A stretch of DNA of 64,000 nucleotides from Acidianus infernus (GTDB lineage: Archaea; Thermoproteota; Thermoprotei_A; Sulfolobales; Sulfolobaceae), in the NCBI RefSeq assembly GCF_009729545.1, contig NZ_WFIY01000004.1:160001-224000 (forward strand), given 5' to 3'. A model generated the notes under the pieces. That model did not search any database. It worked only from the letters and a program-made list of their open reading frames with translations, and was not told the origin of the DNA. A program made the position numbers and the translations under genes. Below are positions 17,679-27,874 of this stretch, one piece after another. Numbering within the stretch: the stretch's first letter is position 1; the number at the start of each line of letters is the position of its first letter.

Positions 17679-20600
17679 GGATTTTATTTGCCCTAATATT
17701 TCAGTTAATACATTATCTGCATCGAGCTTACCTCCAGCTATCATATCCATTTTCTCTAACAATTCTGCCGTAGTGTTCTCTGACACTAGAGATGAGAACT
17801 TAGAATTTAAATAATGGTAAACGTTAATTCCTTTCTTTGTTGCTATTAATGCATATTTCTTTTTACTTTCTACAATATATCCATGCCTCATTAATGTTTG
17901 AATAATTTTTGCATATGTACTAGGTCTGCCTATGTTCTTATCTTTCATTTCTTTAATTACCTCAGCGTAAGTGTAGAGCCTAACTTTAGATCCTTTAGTT
18001 ATTATTGGATTAACTTGAATCTCTCCTTCTGGTATTTCATAAATTCTTGGCTTCAAAATATCTGAAAATCCTCCTTTTATACTAGTTAAAACTGTAATTT
18101 CACTTACGTTATCTAGAACTTTTATTTGATATTTAGTATATTTACCTATGGCCTCTTTCATCTGACTAGCTAAAAACCTCTTAAATATCATGTCGTAGAT
18201 CGCAAAGTGAGCCCAAGTAAATTTAATGAAGTAAGCTTGCGGATTATCTTCTATTTCCTTTTTTAACTCTTCTGCATCAATCGGTCTAGTAGGTCTTATT
18301 GCCTCATGAGTTCCTTCATTACCCCAGCTTCTAGGCATGAAACTTTTTATTAAGCCTTTTTTATCTAAATATTCTTTAGCTATTTCTATTCCTTTATTTG
18401 AAACATGTATACTGTCAGTCCTATGATAAGTTATAAGCCCAGATTCAAATAGCTCTTGAGCTATTTTCATAACTCTCTCTGCAGGAAGCTTATACAAATT
18501 ATAAGCATCAATAAGCAATGAATCCGTAGTATAAGGAGGTAACGGAAGTATTATGTCATCTTTATCTTCAATTTTCTTAACTATTACCTTATCTATTTTT
18601 ACATGCTTATTATCTAAGAATACCTTATGTGTATAATTTCCTAGTTTTATGCTAGCTACATAACACATGTTTTTCTTATATTCTTCAGTCCTCTTAGTTA
18701 TCCAGCCTAATACTGGCGTCTGAACTCTCCCTGCACCGAAATTCCTATTAGAGAATTTTATCTGTAGTAATTTACTTAATTCAAATCCGACCCAACGATC
18801 TTCAATCCTTCTAACTATTTGGCTTTTTACTAAGTTTAGATCAATACTTGTAGGATTAGCTAATGCTTCTAGTATACCTTTTTTAGTTACCTCATGATAT
18901 TTGATTCTATAAATGTTTGGATTATAAGCTGAAATATTAGCTGCCACATCGAAAGCAATTTTTTCACCTTCAACATCTGGATCTGTTGCTATGTAAACTT
19001 TCTCTACTTCCATGGCTATCTTTCTTATAGCGTTAATTGTAGACATTGAGGACGAAATTAACGTTGAACCGCAATATGGACATTTATCAATTTCTTGAGA
19101 AAATACTCTCTTGCAATTCATGCATTTATATAATGGAGAATAGTAAGGATACTTGTCCTCATTACGTATTTCTACTCCATAGTATCCTATATTTTCTGTG
19201 GTTAAATCAGCTACATGACCTTTAGTAGCTACTATATCTAAGATATGTACATTATTTGCATCTACTATTACTGTCTCATAGATTGGGACTCCTGCTATGT
19301 TTCTTTTTGCTGGAGCACCAAACATTTTTGCAATAGTCCTTGCCTTTGTAGGAGATTCTACTATCATTAGGCCAGTGGAAATATGAAGTTCTTCGTTTTT
19401 ATCATTTCTACTTCTTTCTATTTCATTTTTAACTTTCGCTATATCTAAAGAGTCAAAATTAGTAGGATTAAAGTTATATATCATATACTGTAATTTGCGC
19501 TTTAACATTTCATACAGCTTAACATCATCTATTATTGTAATGGCTAAACCTAAAGTGAGACCTCCATTTAATAGCCTGCTACTTCTACCTGAACCTTGCA
19601 AGTAAGTTATAGCATCTGGATACTCTATATAAAATTCCTTCCCTATCTTTCTTATTAAAAATGTATCTGAAATTACTTCATTAGAAACTGTCTTTAATAC
19701 AGATTTTACTTCGTCTATTTTACCTTCTAAAATCTTCTGGATCTCTCCTAGTTTTCCTGTCAGTTTTTGCGATTTAAGAAATGCAAGTTTTATTAGCTGC
19801 GCTTCTGACGGAGATAACGATAGTATTAGGTTATCGTCAATATTAACGTTAAATAACTTTGAAATTTTTAGTAAAGTGTAAGGATTGTAAATTGCTTGAG
19901 AAAGCCTAATCCTAGATTTGGGGACACCGTAGAATATTACATATTTTAACCTTTTTGGCTCGTCTATACCCCTTACTGCTACTCCATAATATGATGCAGA
20001 ACCTATAATTATATCTATTTCTCCATTAGAAAATTTCTCTAAAAACTTCCTACCACTTAAAGCTATAGCTGTTTTAAATCCTAATTTCTCTAAGCTTTCG
20101 TTTACCTCTTTTATCTTATCCTTACCATATTCTTTAGAAACTAGTATTAACCCACCACTACCTAATTTATTTACAATATCGACTAGAGGTGACGTTGTAA
20201 ACGCGTCTATAATGTTCCTTGCATATATCTGAGCAGTTGAAACGTCAAATCCAGTTATGTATTTTAAAGCTTTTTGTTTAATTCCCTTAGGTCTTAAAGT
20301 TGCACTTGCAACAACTAATTGAGAAGCTGTTCCATAATACTTTGAAATCCTACTTTCTATTTCAGCAATTTTGGTTTCAATTTCATCTCTTTTTTCCTCT
20401 ATTGCTAATAGCCTTTTCAGTTTTACAAGTTTTATTGCGTCTTCATAAACTTCTTGTGGTATACCCATTAAGGTTACTAATCTATCTACAGTTTTTCCGC
20501 TTTTTACTATGGCATCTGCATCATCTACTGCCACAAAATCCGGTCTATATTCTTTTATTTCCTCAAAATTTTTATTTATATAATTCACTGTCACAATACT

Positions 20601-21101
20601 AATCCCTTGACCCACTTTTCCACAAGATGTCTTACTCCCAATTTTTTCTATTTTTTCACATATTTGTTGCATTAATGACTTTGTTGGAACAATATAAAGT
20701 ACGTTTTTATTAGAGTTTTGCAAATAAGTTGAATAAACAATTATTGTGGTTGTCTTCCCCATTCCCGTAGGAGCAGACATTGAAAAACTAGAGCCTTCTA
20801 TAAGCCTTCTTAGCCAAAGCTTTTGTAAGGACCATGGTTCCTTACCGGTTATTTTTTTAAAGTAATCAATTATCTCTTGTGATAGTTGATGATAATAATA
20901 CAAATTCCAATATCCTTTTAGTTTATTTTCATGAACTAAAATATTATATATTAGCCTTATTTTCTCATCTATAGATAGATTTTTGAACGGAGATATATCA
21001 CCAGGCAGGCACTTAGAGCAAGGTAAGCCGGCTAATGCTCTATAATCCTCTAATGGACCACCGCAATTTGGGCATGCTTTTAAAAATACTGAAGTTACCA
21101 T
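17643..21101 (-). CDS. topR2: Reverse gyrase (TopR2 type)
   Basis: A hyperthermophile-specific enzyme that introduces positive supercoils. The 1152 residues comprise an N-terminal zinc knuckle (Cys10, Cys13, Cys28, Cys31), an SF2-like ATPase with SAPTGMGKTTT (Walker A at 111-118) and VDDADAIVKSG, a latch region, then a type IA topoisomerase from about residue 575 (GLMIVESPTKARTIAKMFG), a second zinc finger (CMNCKRVFSQEIDKCPYCG), and the catalytic tyrosine in GLITYHRTDSIHVS. Length and position next to Alba1 match Sulfolobus TopR2 rather than TopR1. A TATA box (GATTTATAAAG) lies about 30 bp upstream. Confidence 0.96.
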   Translation of the reverse strand: MVTSVFLKACPNCGGPLEDYRALAGLPCSKCLPGDISPFKNLSIDEKIRLIYNILVHENKLKGYWNLYYYHQLSQEIIDYFKKITGKEPWSLQKLWLRRLIEGSSFSMSAPTGMGKTTTIIVYSTYLQNSNKNVLYIVPTKSLMQQICEKIEKIGSKTSCGKVGQGISIVTVNYINKNFEEIKEYRPDFVAVDDADAIVKSGKTVDRLVTLMGIPQEVYEDAIKLVKLKRLLAIEEKRDEIETKIAEIESRISKYYGTASQLVVASATLRPKGIKQKALKYITGFDVSTAQIYARNIIDAFTTSPLVDIVNKLGSGGLILVSKEYGKDKIKEVNESLEKLGFKTAIALSGRKFLEKFSNGEIDIIIGSASYYGVAVRGIDEPKRLKYVIFYGVPKSRIRLSQAIYNPYTLLKISKLFNVNIDDNLILSLSPSEAQLIKLAFLKSQKLTGKLGEIQKILEGKIDEVKSVLKTVSNEVISDTFLIRKIGKEFYIEYPDAITYLQGSGRSSRLLNGGLTLGLAITIIDDVKLYEMLKRKLQYMIYNFNPTNFDSLDIAKVKNEIERSRNDKNEELHISTGLMIVESPTKARTIAKMFGAPAKRNIAGVPIYETVIVDANNVHILDIVATKGHVADLTTENIGYYGVEIRNEDKYPYYSPLYKCMNCKRVFSQEIDKCPYCGSTLISSSMSTINAIRKIAMEVEKVYIATDPDVEGEKIAFDVAANISAYNPNIYRIKYHEVTKKGILEALANPTSIDLNLVKSQIVRRIEDRWVGFELSKLLQIKFSNRNFGAGRVQTPVLGWITKRTEEYKKNMCYVASIKLGNYTHKVFLDNKHVKIDKVIVKKIEDKDDIILPLPPYTTDSLLIDAYNLYKLPAERVMKIAQELFESGLITYHRTDSIHVSNKGIEIAKEYLDKKGLIKSFMPRSWGNEGTHEAIRPTRPIDAEELKKEIEDNPQAYFIKFTWAHFAIYDMIFKRFLASQMKEAIGKYTKYQIKVLDNVSEITVLTSIKGGFSDILKPRIYEIPEGEIQVNPIITKGSKVRLYTYAEVIKEMKDKNIGRPSTYAKIIQTLMRHGYIVESKKKYALIATKKGINVYHYLNSKFSSLVSENTTAELLEKMDMIAGGKLDADNVLTEILGQIKSLVTSLNSEQQI

Positions 21102-21216
21102 GCTGTTTTTGTTCTATGTTTAGGACTACTTTATAAATCGAAAAACTAGATGTTACCTTGTCGGATAACTTTTTAACTTAGAGTGAGTGTTTAATGACCG
21201 AAAATCGGGTGATAAA

Positions 21217-21513
21217 ATGAGCACGACCACTCCAACTCCAAGCAACGTAGTATTAGTTGGTAAAAAACCTGTAATGAACTATGTATTAGCAGCTCTAACT
21301 TTATTAAATCAAGGAGTTCCAGAAATAGTAATCAAAGCCAGAGGAAGAGCAATAAGCAAAGCTGTAGACACAGTAGAGATAGTTAGAAACAGGTTCTTAC
21401 CAGACAAGATAGAGATAAAGTCAATAGGAATAGGAAGCCAAGTAGTAACTAGCCAAGACGGAAGGCAATCTAGAGTATCAACAATAGAAGTAACTATCAG
21501 GAAAAAGGCATAA
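21217..21513 (+). CDS. albA: Chromatin protein Alba1 (Sac10b)
   Basis: The abundant DNA/RNA-binding protein of Sulfolobales. The 98 residues start MSTTTPTPSNVVLVGKKPVM, with Lys16/Lys17, the pair whose Lys16 is acetylated in Sulfolobus Alba. ARGRAISKAVDTVEIVRNRF and the basic hairpin VVTSQDGRQSRVS follow. ATG at 21217 is preceded by GGTGA with a 4-base gap; the open frame upstream is leader. TTTTTAACTT at about 21170-21179 is the TATA box. A short CCGA-AAA-TCGG inverted repeat in the leader touches the Shine-Dalgarno. It is divergent from reverse gyrase. Confidence 0.97.
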   Translation: MSTTTPTPSNVVLVGKKPVMNYVLAALTLLNQGVPEIVIKARGRAISKAVDTVEIVRNRFLPDKIEIKSIGIGSQVVTSQDGRQSRVSTIEVTIRKKA

Positions 21514-21585
21514 GATTATTTTTTAACATCTCTTTTCCCTCCACTACTTTTAATAGGTTGAAAATATATTGAGTTTTGATAGTAA

Positions 21586-21906
21586 ATGTCACAGCCCGCA
21601 TATAAGGTAGAATTTGAAGGAAAAGCTAAAATAGGACAAATAATGGGAAATCTAGCTTCTATACAATTAAAGCCGGAAGACTTCTCAAGTCCATTATCTC
21701 TTCAAATGGCATTATCTAGAATCTATAATGAATTAATGAAGGCAATGTCACAAGGTCCGCAAACTCATTATGTTGCTGATGTTAAATTCACGGACTCTTT
21801 AGGAAATCCTGTTTCTATAGGAGTAGATTTCGGAGATAAAATTCCACCACTTTCTAAACAAGACGTTAAAGTAAAGATAACTATTGAATTTTATGACGAA
21901 GAGTAG
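21586..21906 (+). CDS. Conserved hypothetical protein, 106 aa
   Basis: I do not recognise a named family. The 106-residue soluble protein starts MSQPAYKVEFEGKAKIGQIM, seems to alternate strands and helices, and ends in an acidic VKVKITIEFYDEE strand. No cysteine, no membrane segment. It follows Alba1 on the same strand with a 72-bp gap containing a TATA-like TTTTTAAC, so it likely has its own promoter. Its end overlaps the convergent gene at 21881-22165. Confidence 0.72.
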   Translation: MSQPAYKVEFEGKAKIGQIMGNLASIQLKPEDFSSPLSLQMALSRIYNELMKAMSQGPQTHYVADVKFTDSLGNPVSIGVDFGDKIPPLSKQDVKVKITIEFYDEE

Positions 21907-22165
21907 CCCTTCTTTTTAAATAATCAATTGACATCAAATAAATGTATTCATCAAAGTTGGATAGTCTATATTCTAAAAAATCTATCTTGTTTATTAATCC
22001 GATTTTTTGCATATATTTTATAGCAGATAAAGATACTTTCTTAGAGAAGAACGGTTTTAAAACATCTAATGCTTCGCCTAGATTAAAAACGTCATATCCA
22101 AATTTCCTATATAATAAGAAATAAATTACTATTTCCCTCTTTTTTAACCATCTCATGATTGCCAC
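21881..22165 (-). CDS. Hypothetical basic protein, possible winged helix, 94 aa
   Basis: A 94-residue basic protein: MAIMRWLKKREIVIYFLLYR, then a helix-rich region with FFSKKVSLSAIKYMQKIGLI, which reads like a winged-helix DNA-binding module (helix, turn, recognition helix, wing). The fold is an inference, not a recognised family. Its 3' end overlaps the convergent 106-residue gene by 26 bp. The leader upstream contains the structured element at 22165-22226. Confidence 0.55.
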   Translation of the reverse strand: MAIMRWLKKREIVIYFLLYRKFGYDVFNLGEALDVLKPFFSKKVSLSAIKYMQKIGLINKIDFLEYRLSNFDEYIYLMSIDYLKRRATLRHKIQ

Positions 22166-22226
22166 CAGATGTCGTAAGCCCGGTTACTCATCATTTATTC
22201 AGACCTTACGAGCTTTGCTTCATCCA
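22165..22226 (-). ncRNA. Candidate structured RNA with C'/D'-like boxes
   Basis: Minus strand: perfect CTGA (22202-22199), then ATAA, then perfect ATGATGA (22194-22188), the arrangement of an internal D'/C' pair. These are enclosed by a perfect 7-bp inverted repeat, TCGTAAG and CTTACGA (22211-22205 and 22178-22172). Outer boxes are weak (TGGATGA at 22226-22220, CTGG at 22168-22165) and the two guide regions are long. It may be a C/D sRNA, another kink-turn RNA, or a leader element of the gene at 21881-22165. Confidence 0.4.
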
Positions 22227-22261
22227 TTAGTATTTTAAGATTAAAGTTAAAAAATACTCTT

Positions 22262-22765
22262 GTGCCATACTCTCAAGGAAAATTCTGCTTTCCATTAGAG
22301 GTTAAAGAAGTAAGAAAAGGAGATGTTATAGTAGTAAAACCAACAAGCGTTAAGTCTAATGGAATTCAATTAGTTTTACCTTCTTTATCATTAATAAGTG
22401 ACTCTTGTAATAGAAAAATTGACTCTTTAATCTGGGTAGATGGAGTAAGAATCCACGGAAATGAAGAAATAATATTTGATGGAGGAAAGCTCAAGGTACA
22501 AGGTAAAATTAAGGTAGAGAGCCCAGAATTTTTACCTGGATATACTTTAAAGAAGATATTAGATAATAAAGAAATTTTAATTAATAGTTTAGGGGTAGAT
22601 GGAATACCTATAATTAGTATAGATAATTACCCACTAATATATATTAAGCGAGACACTAATGGCAACATTAAAATTCACGTAAACTCTGTTAATAATCCGA
22701 TTTTAGAACTTGCATCTTTATCTCTTTATTATTACATATCATCTGAATATTCCGAGGAAATCTGA
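22262..22765 (+). CDS. Conserved hypothetical protein, 167 aa
   Basis: I do not recognise it. The 167-residue protein begins with a leaderless GTG (MPYSQGKFCFPLEVKEVRKG) about 26 bp after an AT-rich TATA-like TTTTAAGATTAAAG. It appears beta-rich with three cysteines and no membrane segment. The last 34 bp overlap the convergent XPB1 gene, which suggests an old, stable arrangement. No function is evident. Confidence 0.7.
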   Translation: MPYSQGKFCFPLEVKEVRKGDVIVVKPTSVKSNGIQLVLPSLSLISDSCNRKIDSLIWVDGVRIHGNEEIIFDGGKLKVQGKIKVESPEFLPGYTLKKILDNKEILINSLGVDGIPIISIDNYPLIYIKRDTNGNIKIHVNSVNNPILELASLSLYYYISSEYSEEI

Positions 22766-24366
22766 ATTTCGTCTAGAATAGAATCTTCTTTCCTCTTCTT
22801 TGATTGATATTCTTCTTGTGTACCAGCTACTATAATTTCGTAAAGTATTGCCCTCTTACCATTAACAGGCCTTAGTATTCTACCTAGTCTTTGAATGAAT
22901 TGCCTTCTTGAACTTGTACCAGTAACTATTATCCCAACACTAGCATCTGGAATATCTAAGCCTTCATCACCTACAGTAGTTAATGTAAGTACTCCGCTTT
23001 TCATAAACTTAAACGTATCAAGAACTTTCTTTCTTTCATTTTTAGACATTTTTCCAGAAATTAGTAAAGTATTGAATCTTCTGGCTATTTCTTTTGCCTG
23101 ATCTACATATTGAGTAAAAATTAGAATTTTCTTTCCTTTCTCTTTATTTAATATCTCCTCTATTTTAAGCATTTTATTCTGGGCAAAATTTACTACTTTT
23201 TTAATTTCATTGTAGACCTTTATGGCTTCAATTGCATTACTATCTCCGTTTTTAGCTAGTATTATGAGTTCCTTCAATTTTTTATTCTTGGACAATACTC
23301 TAAATTTATTGAGTAAAGTAAGATATTTCTTCCTTTCTTCGGCGGTTAAAAAGACCTTAACTTGCACTATGTCATAGGGAGCTAAATATCCTTTTTTAAT
23401 TAGCTCATCTACTGGCTTATAATAGACAATTCCTCCCATTAACTTAAATAACTCTTCATGACGACCATCTTCTCTAAATGGAGTAGCCGATAAGCCTAAC
23501 CTTTTTGTTGCTAAAATTCCTAACGCTACTTCTCTAAACTTATCTGCAGGCAAATGATGGGCTTCATCTATTATTAATAAATCGAATTTATCGCTTAATT
23601 CAGTAACATGTCTAAATGCTGTTTGGTAAGTTGAAAGCGTTATTTGCTTAATTTCTTTCTCGTTACTATAATATAAGCCAACTTCTGGTCTAATTGAGGA
23701 AAATTTCATTATAGTTTCTTTCCATTGTAACATTTGCTCTCTGGTGAAAGTTACTATTAATGTAGGAACCTTTGTTTCTTCTATAGCTTTTATACCAATT
23801 ATTGTCTTTCCTGCCCCAGTAGGTAATGCGATAACTCCACGATAATTATTATCCTTCCACTTTTGTATTGCTTCATTCTGATAATCCCTTAAAGTTACGC
23901 TTAATGAAAAATCAAATTTCTTAAATTCTAAATTTAATTCTTTTACCGTTAAACCATTCTCTATAAATAGCTCTTTTAAATCGTAATAATAATATGGATA
24001 CGTTTCAAAAATCTTATCTTGCTTATTATACTTTATAGGTATTTTGCCCTCACTTTTCTTGATGATATCCATAACATAAACATGAGGTATAATTATCAAT
24101 TTGCCTCTATTTATTGAAAACTCTACATCATACGTGGGAAGCAATTTTTGCAATTCTCTATACTCTTCTTCTGTTAAACTTACGCCAATATCTTTTAGTG
24201 TTTCCTTTATTTCTTCTACTCTTACTCTATTTTTTCTTGCCCTTTCAATGTCTATTACGAATTCGGAGACACCATTCTCTCTACCCAAGAATCTAGCAAA
24301 TGTTAAAAGTTTTGAGAAAGTATCCTCATCTAGCCACCGCGTTAAGTAAAAAGTCTTCGAGAACAT
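22732..24366 (-). CDS. xpb1: XPB/Rad25-family helicase (XPB1)
   Basis: A 544-residue SF2 helicase homologous to eukaryotic XPB of TFIIH. It has an N-terminal damage-recognition-like domain, Walker A LPTGAGKTIIGIKAI, DEAHHLPADKF, the XPB-specific RED motif in ATPFREDGRHEE, a thumb insertion, and C-terminal VGDEGLDIPDAS plus FIQRLGRILRP. In Sulfolobus, XPB1 lies near reverse gyrase TopR2 as here; XPB2 is instead paired with the nuclease Bax1, which is absent. Its start overlaps the small upstream gene by 41 bp. Confidence 0.92.
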   Translation of the reverse strand: MFSKTFYLTRWLDEDTFSKLLTFARFLGRENGVSEFVIDIERARKNRVRVEEIKETLKDIGVSLTEEEYRELQKLLPTYDVEFSINRGKLIIIPHVYVMDIIKKSEGKIPIKYNKQDKIFETYPYYYYDLKELFIENGLTVKELNLEFKKFDFSLSVTLRDYQNEAIQKWKDNNYRGVIALPTGAGKTIIGIKAIEETKVPTLIVTFTREQMLQWKETIMKFSSIRPEVGLYYSNEKEIKQITLSTYQTAFRHVTELSDKFDLLIIDEAHHLPADKFREVALGILATKRLGLSATPFREDGRHEELFKLMGGIVYYKPVDELIKKGYLAPYDIVQVKVFLTAEERKKYLTLLNKFRVLSKNKKLKELIILAKNGDSNAIEAIKVYNEIKKVVNFAQNKMLKIEEILNKEKGKKILIFTQYVDQAKEIARRFNTLLISGKMSKNERKKVLDTFKFMKSGVLTLTTVGDEGLDIPDASVGIIVTGTSSRRQFIQRLGRILRPVNGKRAILYEIIVAGTQEEYQSKKRKEDSILDEIQISSEYSDDM

Positions 24367-24694
24367 CCTTTATCACTTCAACGTAAACTACTCTTTCATT
24401 AGTCAATCTATTAATGTAATCAACTAAATCAGTTATTTCATAAATAAAATAAGTATTACCTCCCTCATATTTAAAGACACCAATTAGCCTTTTCTCACTA
24501 TTTTGTTTAATAGTCATTAAATACGCTCCAATTATTTCATCAGAATATGGATTTACATGTAAAATTATTCCATCCCCGTTTGATAACGTAATTCCTATAA
24601 ATTCCTTACCTAAGTACTCGGCCTCTGAAATTCCGTATTCTAAAGATTCCTTTAAACCTGGTAAAGGTAAGTCTATTATATCCTTTATTTTCAC
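24326..24694 (-). CDS. Conserved hypothetical protein upstream of XPB1
   Basis: A protein of about 122 residues of unknown function that overlaps the XPB1 start by 41 bp and is thus co-transcribed with it. Segments such as GISEAEYLGKEFIGITLSNG and EIIGAYLMTIKQNSEKRLIG suggest a small beta-rich fold. I prefer GTG at 24694: TATTTAATAAGG on the minus strand lies about 30 bp before it, and the longer form (ATG at 24754) would run into the cutA coding region. Functional coupling to XPB1 is inferred from position only. Confidence 0.6.
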   Translation of the reverse strand: MKIKDIIDLPLPGLKESLEYGISEAEYLGKEFIGITLSNGDGIILHVNPYSDEIIGAYLMTIKQNSEKRLIGVFKYEGGNTYFIYEITDLVDYINRLTNERVVYVEVIKDVLEDFLLNAVAR

Positions 24695-24728
24695 AAGATT
24701 TAATTTACGGCATAATACCTTATTAAAT

Positions 24729-25046
24729 ATGACAGCTATTATAGTTCTTACCACTATTTCTGGATTAGAATCAGGAAAGAAATTAGCTAGAAGCTTAGTT
24801 GAAGAAAAACTGGCTGCTTGTGTAAATATAATTCCATATGTTAAATCTACTTATAGATGGGAAGGAAAAGTAGTTGAAGACGATGAAAGTTTACTTATTA
24901 TAAAAACAGATTCTTCTGTTAAAGAGAAAATAATAAAAAGAATTAAAGAACTACATCCATACCAATTACCAGAAATAATTACATTAGATGTTACTGGAGG
25001 ATTAGAAAATTATTTGAATTGGATAGCAGAGAGTGTTCAACAATGA
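24729..25046 (+). CDS. cutA: Divalent-cation tolerance protein CutA1
   Basis: A 105-residue trimeric ferredoxin-fold protein. The signature is clear: IVLTTISGLESGKKLARSLV, EEKLAACVNIIPYVKSTYRW, WEGKVVEDDESLLIIKT and the end HPYQLPEIITLDV. The cellular role of CutA1 is unclear, with copper binding proposed. ATTTAATTTAC about 28 bp before the ATG suggests a leaderless message. The stop overlaps the gatC start (ATGA), so it heads a cutA-gatC-gatA operon. Confidence 0.94.
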   Translation: MTAIIVLTTISGLESGKKLARSLVEEKLAACVNIIPYVKSTYRWEGKVVEDDESLLIIKTDSSVKEKIIKRIKELHPYQLPEIITLDVTGGLENYLNWIAESVQQ

Positions 25047-25333
25047 AAATAAAAGTTGATGATCAACTGATAGAAAAGCTTCAAAGATTAGCCCTAGTTG
25101 AGATTAACGATAATGAAAAGGAAATTATAAAAAATGATATATCAAAAATCCTAGAGTTCTTTAACAAAATTAACGAGCTAAATCTAGAAAATGTTGATCC
25201 TTTATTTCACCCAATACCTCAAGGCAAATTAAGAAAAGACGAAATAAAAACTCCTCTAGATAGAGATTCTGCATTACAAAACGTAAAAAGGAAGGAAAAT
25301 GGATATATTATAGGACCCAGCACGGTGGAATAA
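25043..25333 (+). CDS. gatC: Asp/Glu-tRNA amidotransferase subunit C
   Basis: GatC is the small scaffold of GatCAB, which converts Asp-tRNA(Asn) or Glu-tRNA(Gln) to the amidated form. The 96 residues start MKIKVDDQLIEKLQRLALVE and contain FFNKINELNLENVDPLFHP and LRKDE, all typical. The start is the ATG overlapping the cutA stop. gatA follows after 3 bp. No gatB is in the window, so it must be elsewhere. Confidence 0.93.
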   Translation: MKIKVDDQLIEKLQRLALVEINDNEKEIIKNDISKILEFFNKINELNLENVDPLFHPIPQGKLRKDEIKTPLDRDSALQNVKRKENGYIIGPSTVE

Positions 25334-25336
25334 AAA

Positions 25337-26755
<1,419 letters not shown>

Positions 26756-26794
26756 GGTTTTTTAAATTAGATGTACTATTTTAAACTGACTATT

Positions 26795-27874
26795 ATGGTT
26801 GTCTCAACGTTAAGGATAGACACGTTAAGTAGAATAATGGAAGAAATGGAAAAAGAGAAGTATCATATAATAGGAAATCATAGTGCTTATAAGAAATGCC
26901 ACTGGACTCATGAAGCATTAACTGAGGGGAGGTATTGTTACAAAGGGAAATTCTATGGAATAGAAAGTCATAGATGCGTTCAAATGACGCCTACTGCTGC
27001 ATGGTGTTGGTTTAGATGCATACACTGCTGGAGGCTTGAGCCAGAAGACATTGGCTTAGAATGGGATGAGACTAAACTACCTATAACAGATGATCCAGAA
27101 TATATTGCAGAGAAAAGTATTGAGGAACATAAGAGGGCAGTTTCTGGTTATCTAGGAAGAAAAGGAGTAGATCCTAATATGGCTAAAGAAGCTATGAAAC
27201 CTGCACATGTAGCTATAAGCTTAACTGGAGAGCCTACATTATATGATAGATTAGGGGAATTAATTCACGAATATCATAAGAGGGGATTAACTACATTCCT
27301 AGTAACTAGTGGAGTTAGACCGGATGTTCTAGCTAGTTTAGAAGAAGAACCAACTCAACTCTTTGTATCAATACAGGCTCCTAATGAAAGAAAACATAAG
27401 CTAATAAATAGACCTATAGTAGCTAATTCATGGAATTTATTCCTAAAAACTCTTGAAATACTACCGAGTTTTAGTTCTCCTACCGTAATAAGAATGACTA
27501 TGATAAAAGGATTTAATATGAGTGAAGAAGATGCGAAAGATTTTGCAAAATTAATTGAAATAGCTATGCCTACTTATATTGAAGTAAAGGCTTACATGCA
27601 TGTAGGACCTTCAACATTAAGGTTGAGTAGGGATGCAATGCCAAGACACTCAGAAGTGAGAGAGTTTGCTAAATTAATGGAAAAGTATACTGGATATAAA
27701 ATTATTTCAGAGCACGTACCCAGTAGGATTGTTCTATTAAGTAAATTAGATAAACCAATACAAATAGGTAATGCGTGGAGTGATAAATGGAACTGGGCAA
27801 CTAAAGATACTGAAGACGACATACACGGAGAGTATGCAGAAGCTGAATTAGGCTCAGGTAATAATCAATGCTAA
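26795..27874 (+). CDS. taw1: tRNA 4-demethylwyosine synthase (Taw1/TYW1)
   Basis: A radical SAM enzyme building the tricyclic base of wyosine at tRNA-Phe position 37. The radical SAM cluster motif is CWFRCIHC (Cys71, Cys75, Cys78 in a 359-residue protein), preceded by the second-cluster cysteines Cys35, Cys48 and Cys61. ISLTGEPTLYDRLGELI is the SAM-binding GEP motif. I chose ATG at 26795 because a TATA-like TTTTTTAAATTAG lies about 30 bp before it; an in-frame ATG at 26771 overlaps that box. It overlaps ribK by 7 bp. Confidence 0.94.
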   Translation: MVVSTLRIDTLSRIMEEMEKEKYHIIGNHSAYKKCHWTHEALTEGRYCYKGKFYGIESHRCVQMTPTAAWCWFRCIHCWRLEPEDIGLEWDETKLPITDDPEYIAEKSIEEHKRAVSGYLGRKGVDPNMAKEAMKPAHVAISLTGEPTLYDRLGELIHEYHKRGLTTFLVTSGVRPDVLASLEEEPTQLFVSIQAPNERKHKLINRPIVANSWNLFLKTLEILPSFSSPTVIRMTMIKGFNMSEEDAKDFAKLIEIAMPTYIEVKAYMHVGPSTLRLSRDAMPRHSEVREFAKLMEKYTGYKIISEHVPSRIVLLSKLDKPIQIGNAWSDKWNWATKDTEDDIHGEYAEAELGSGNNQC

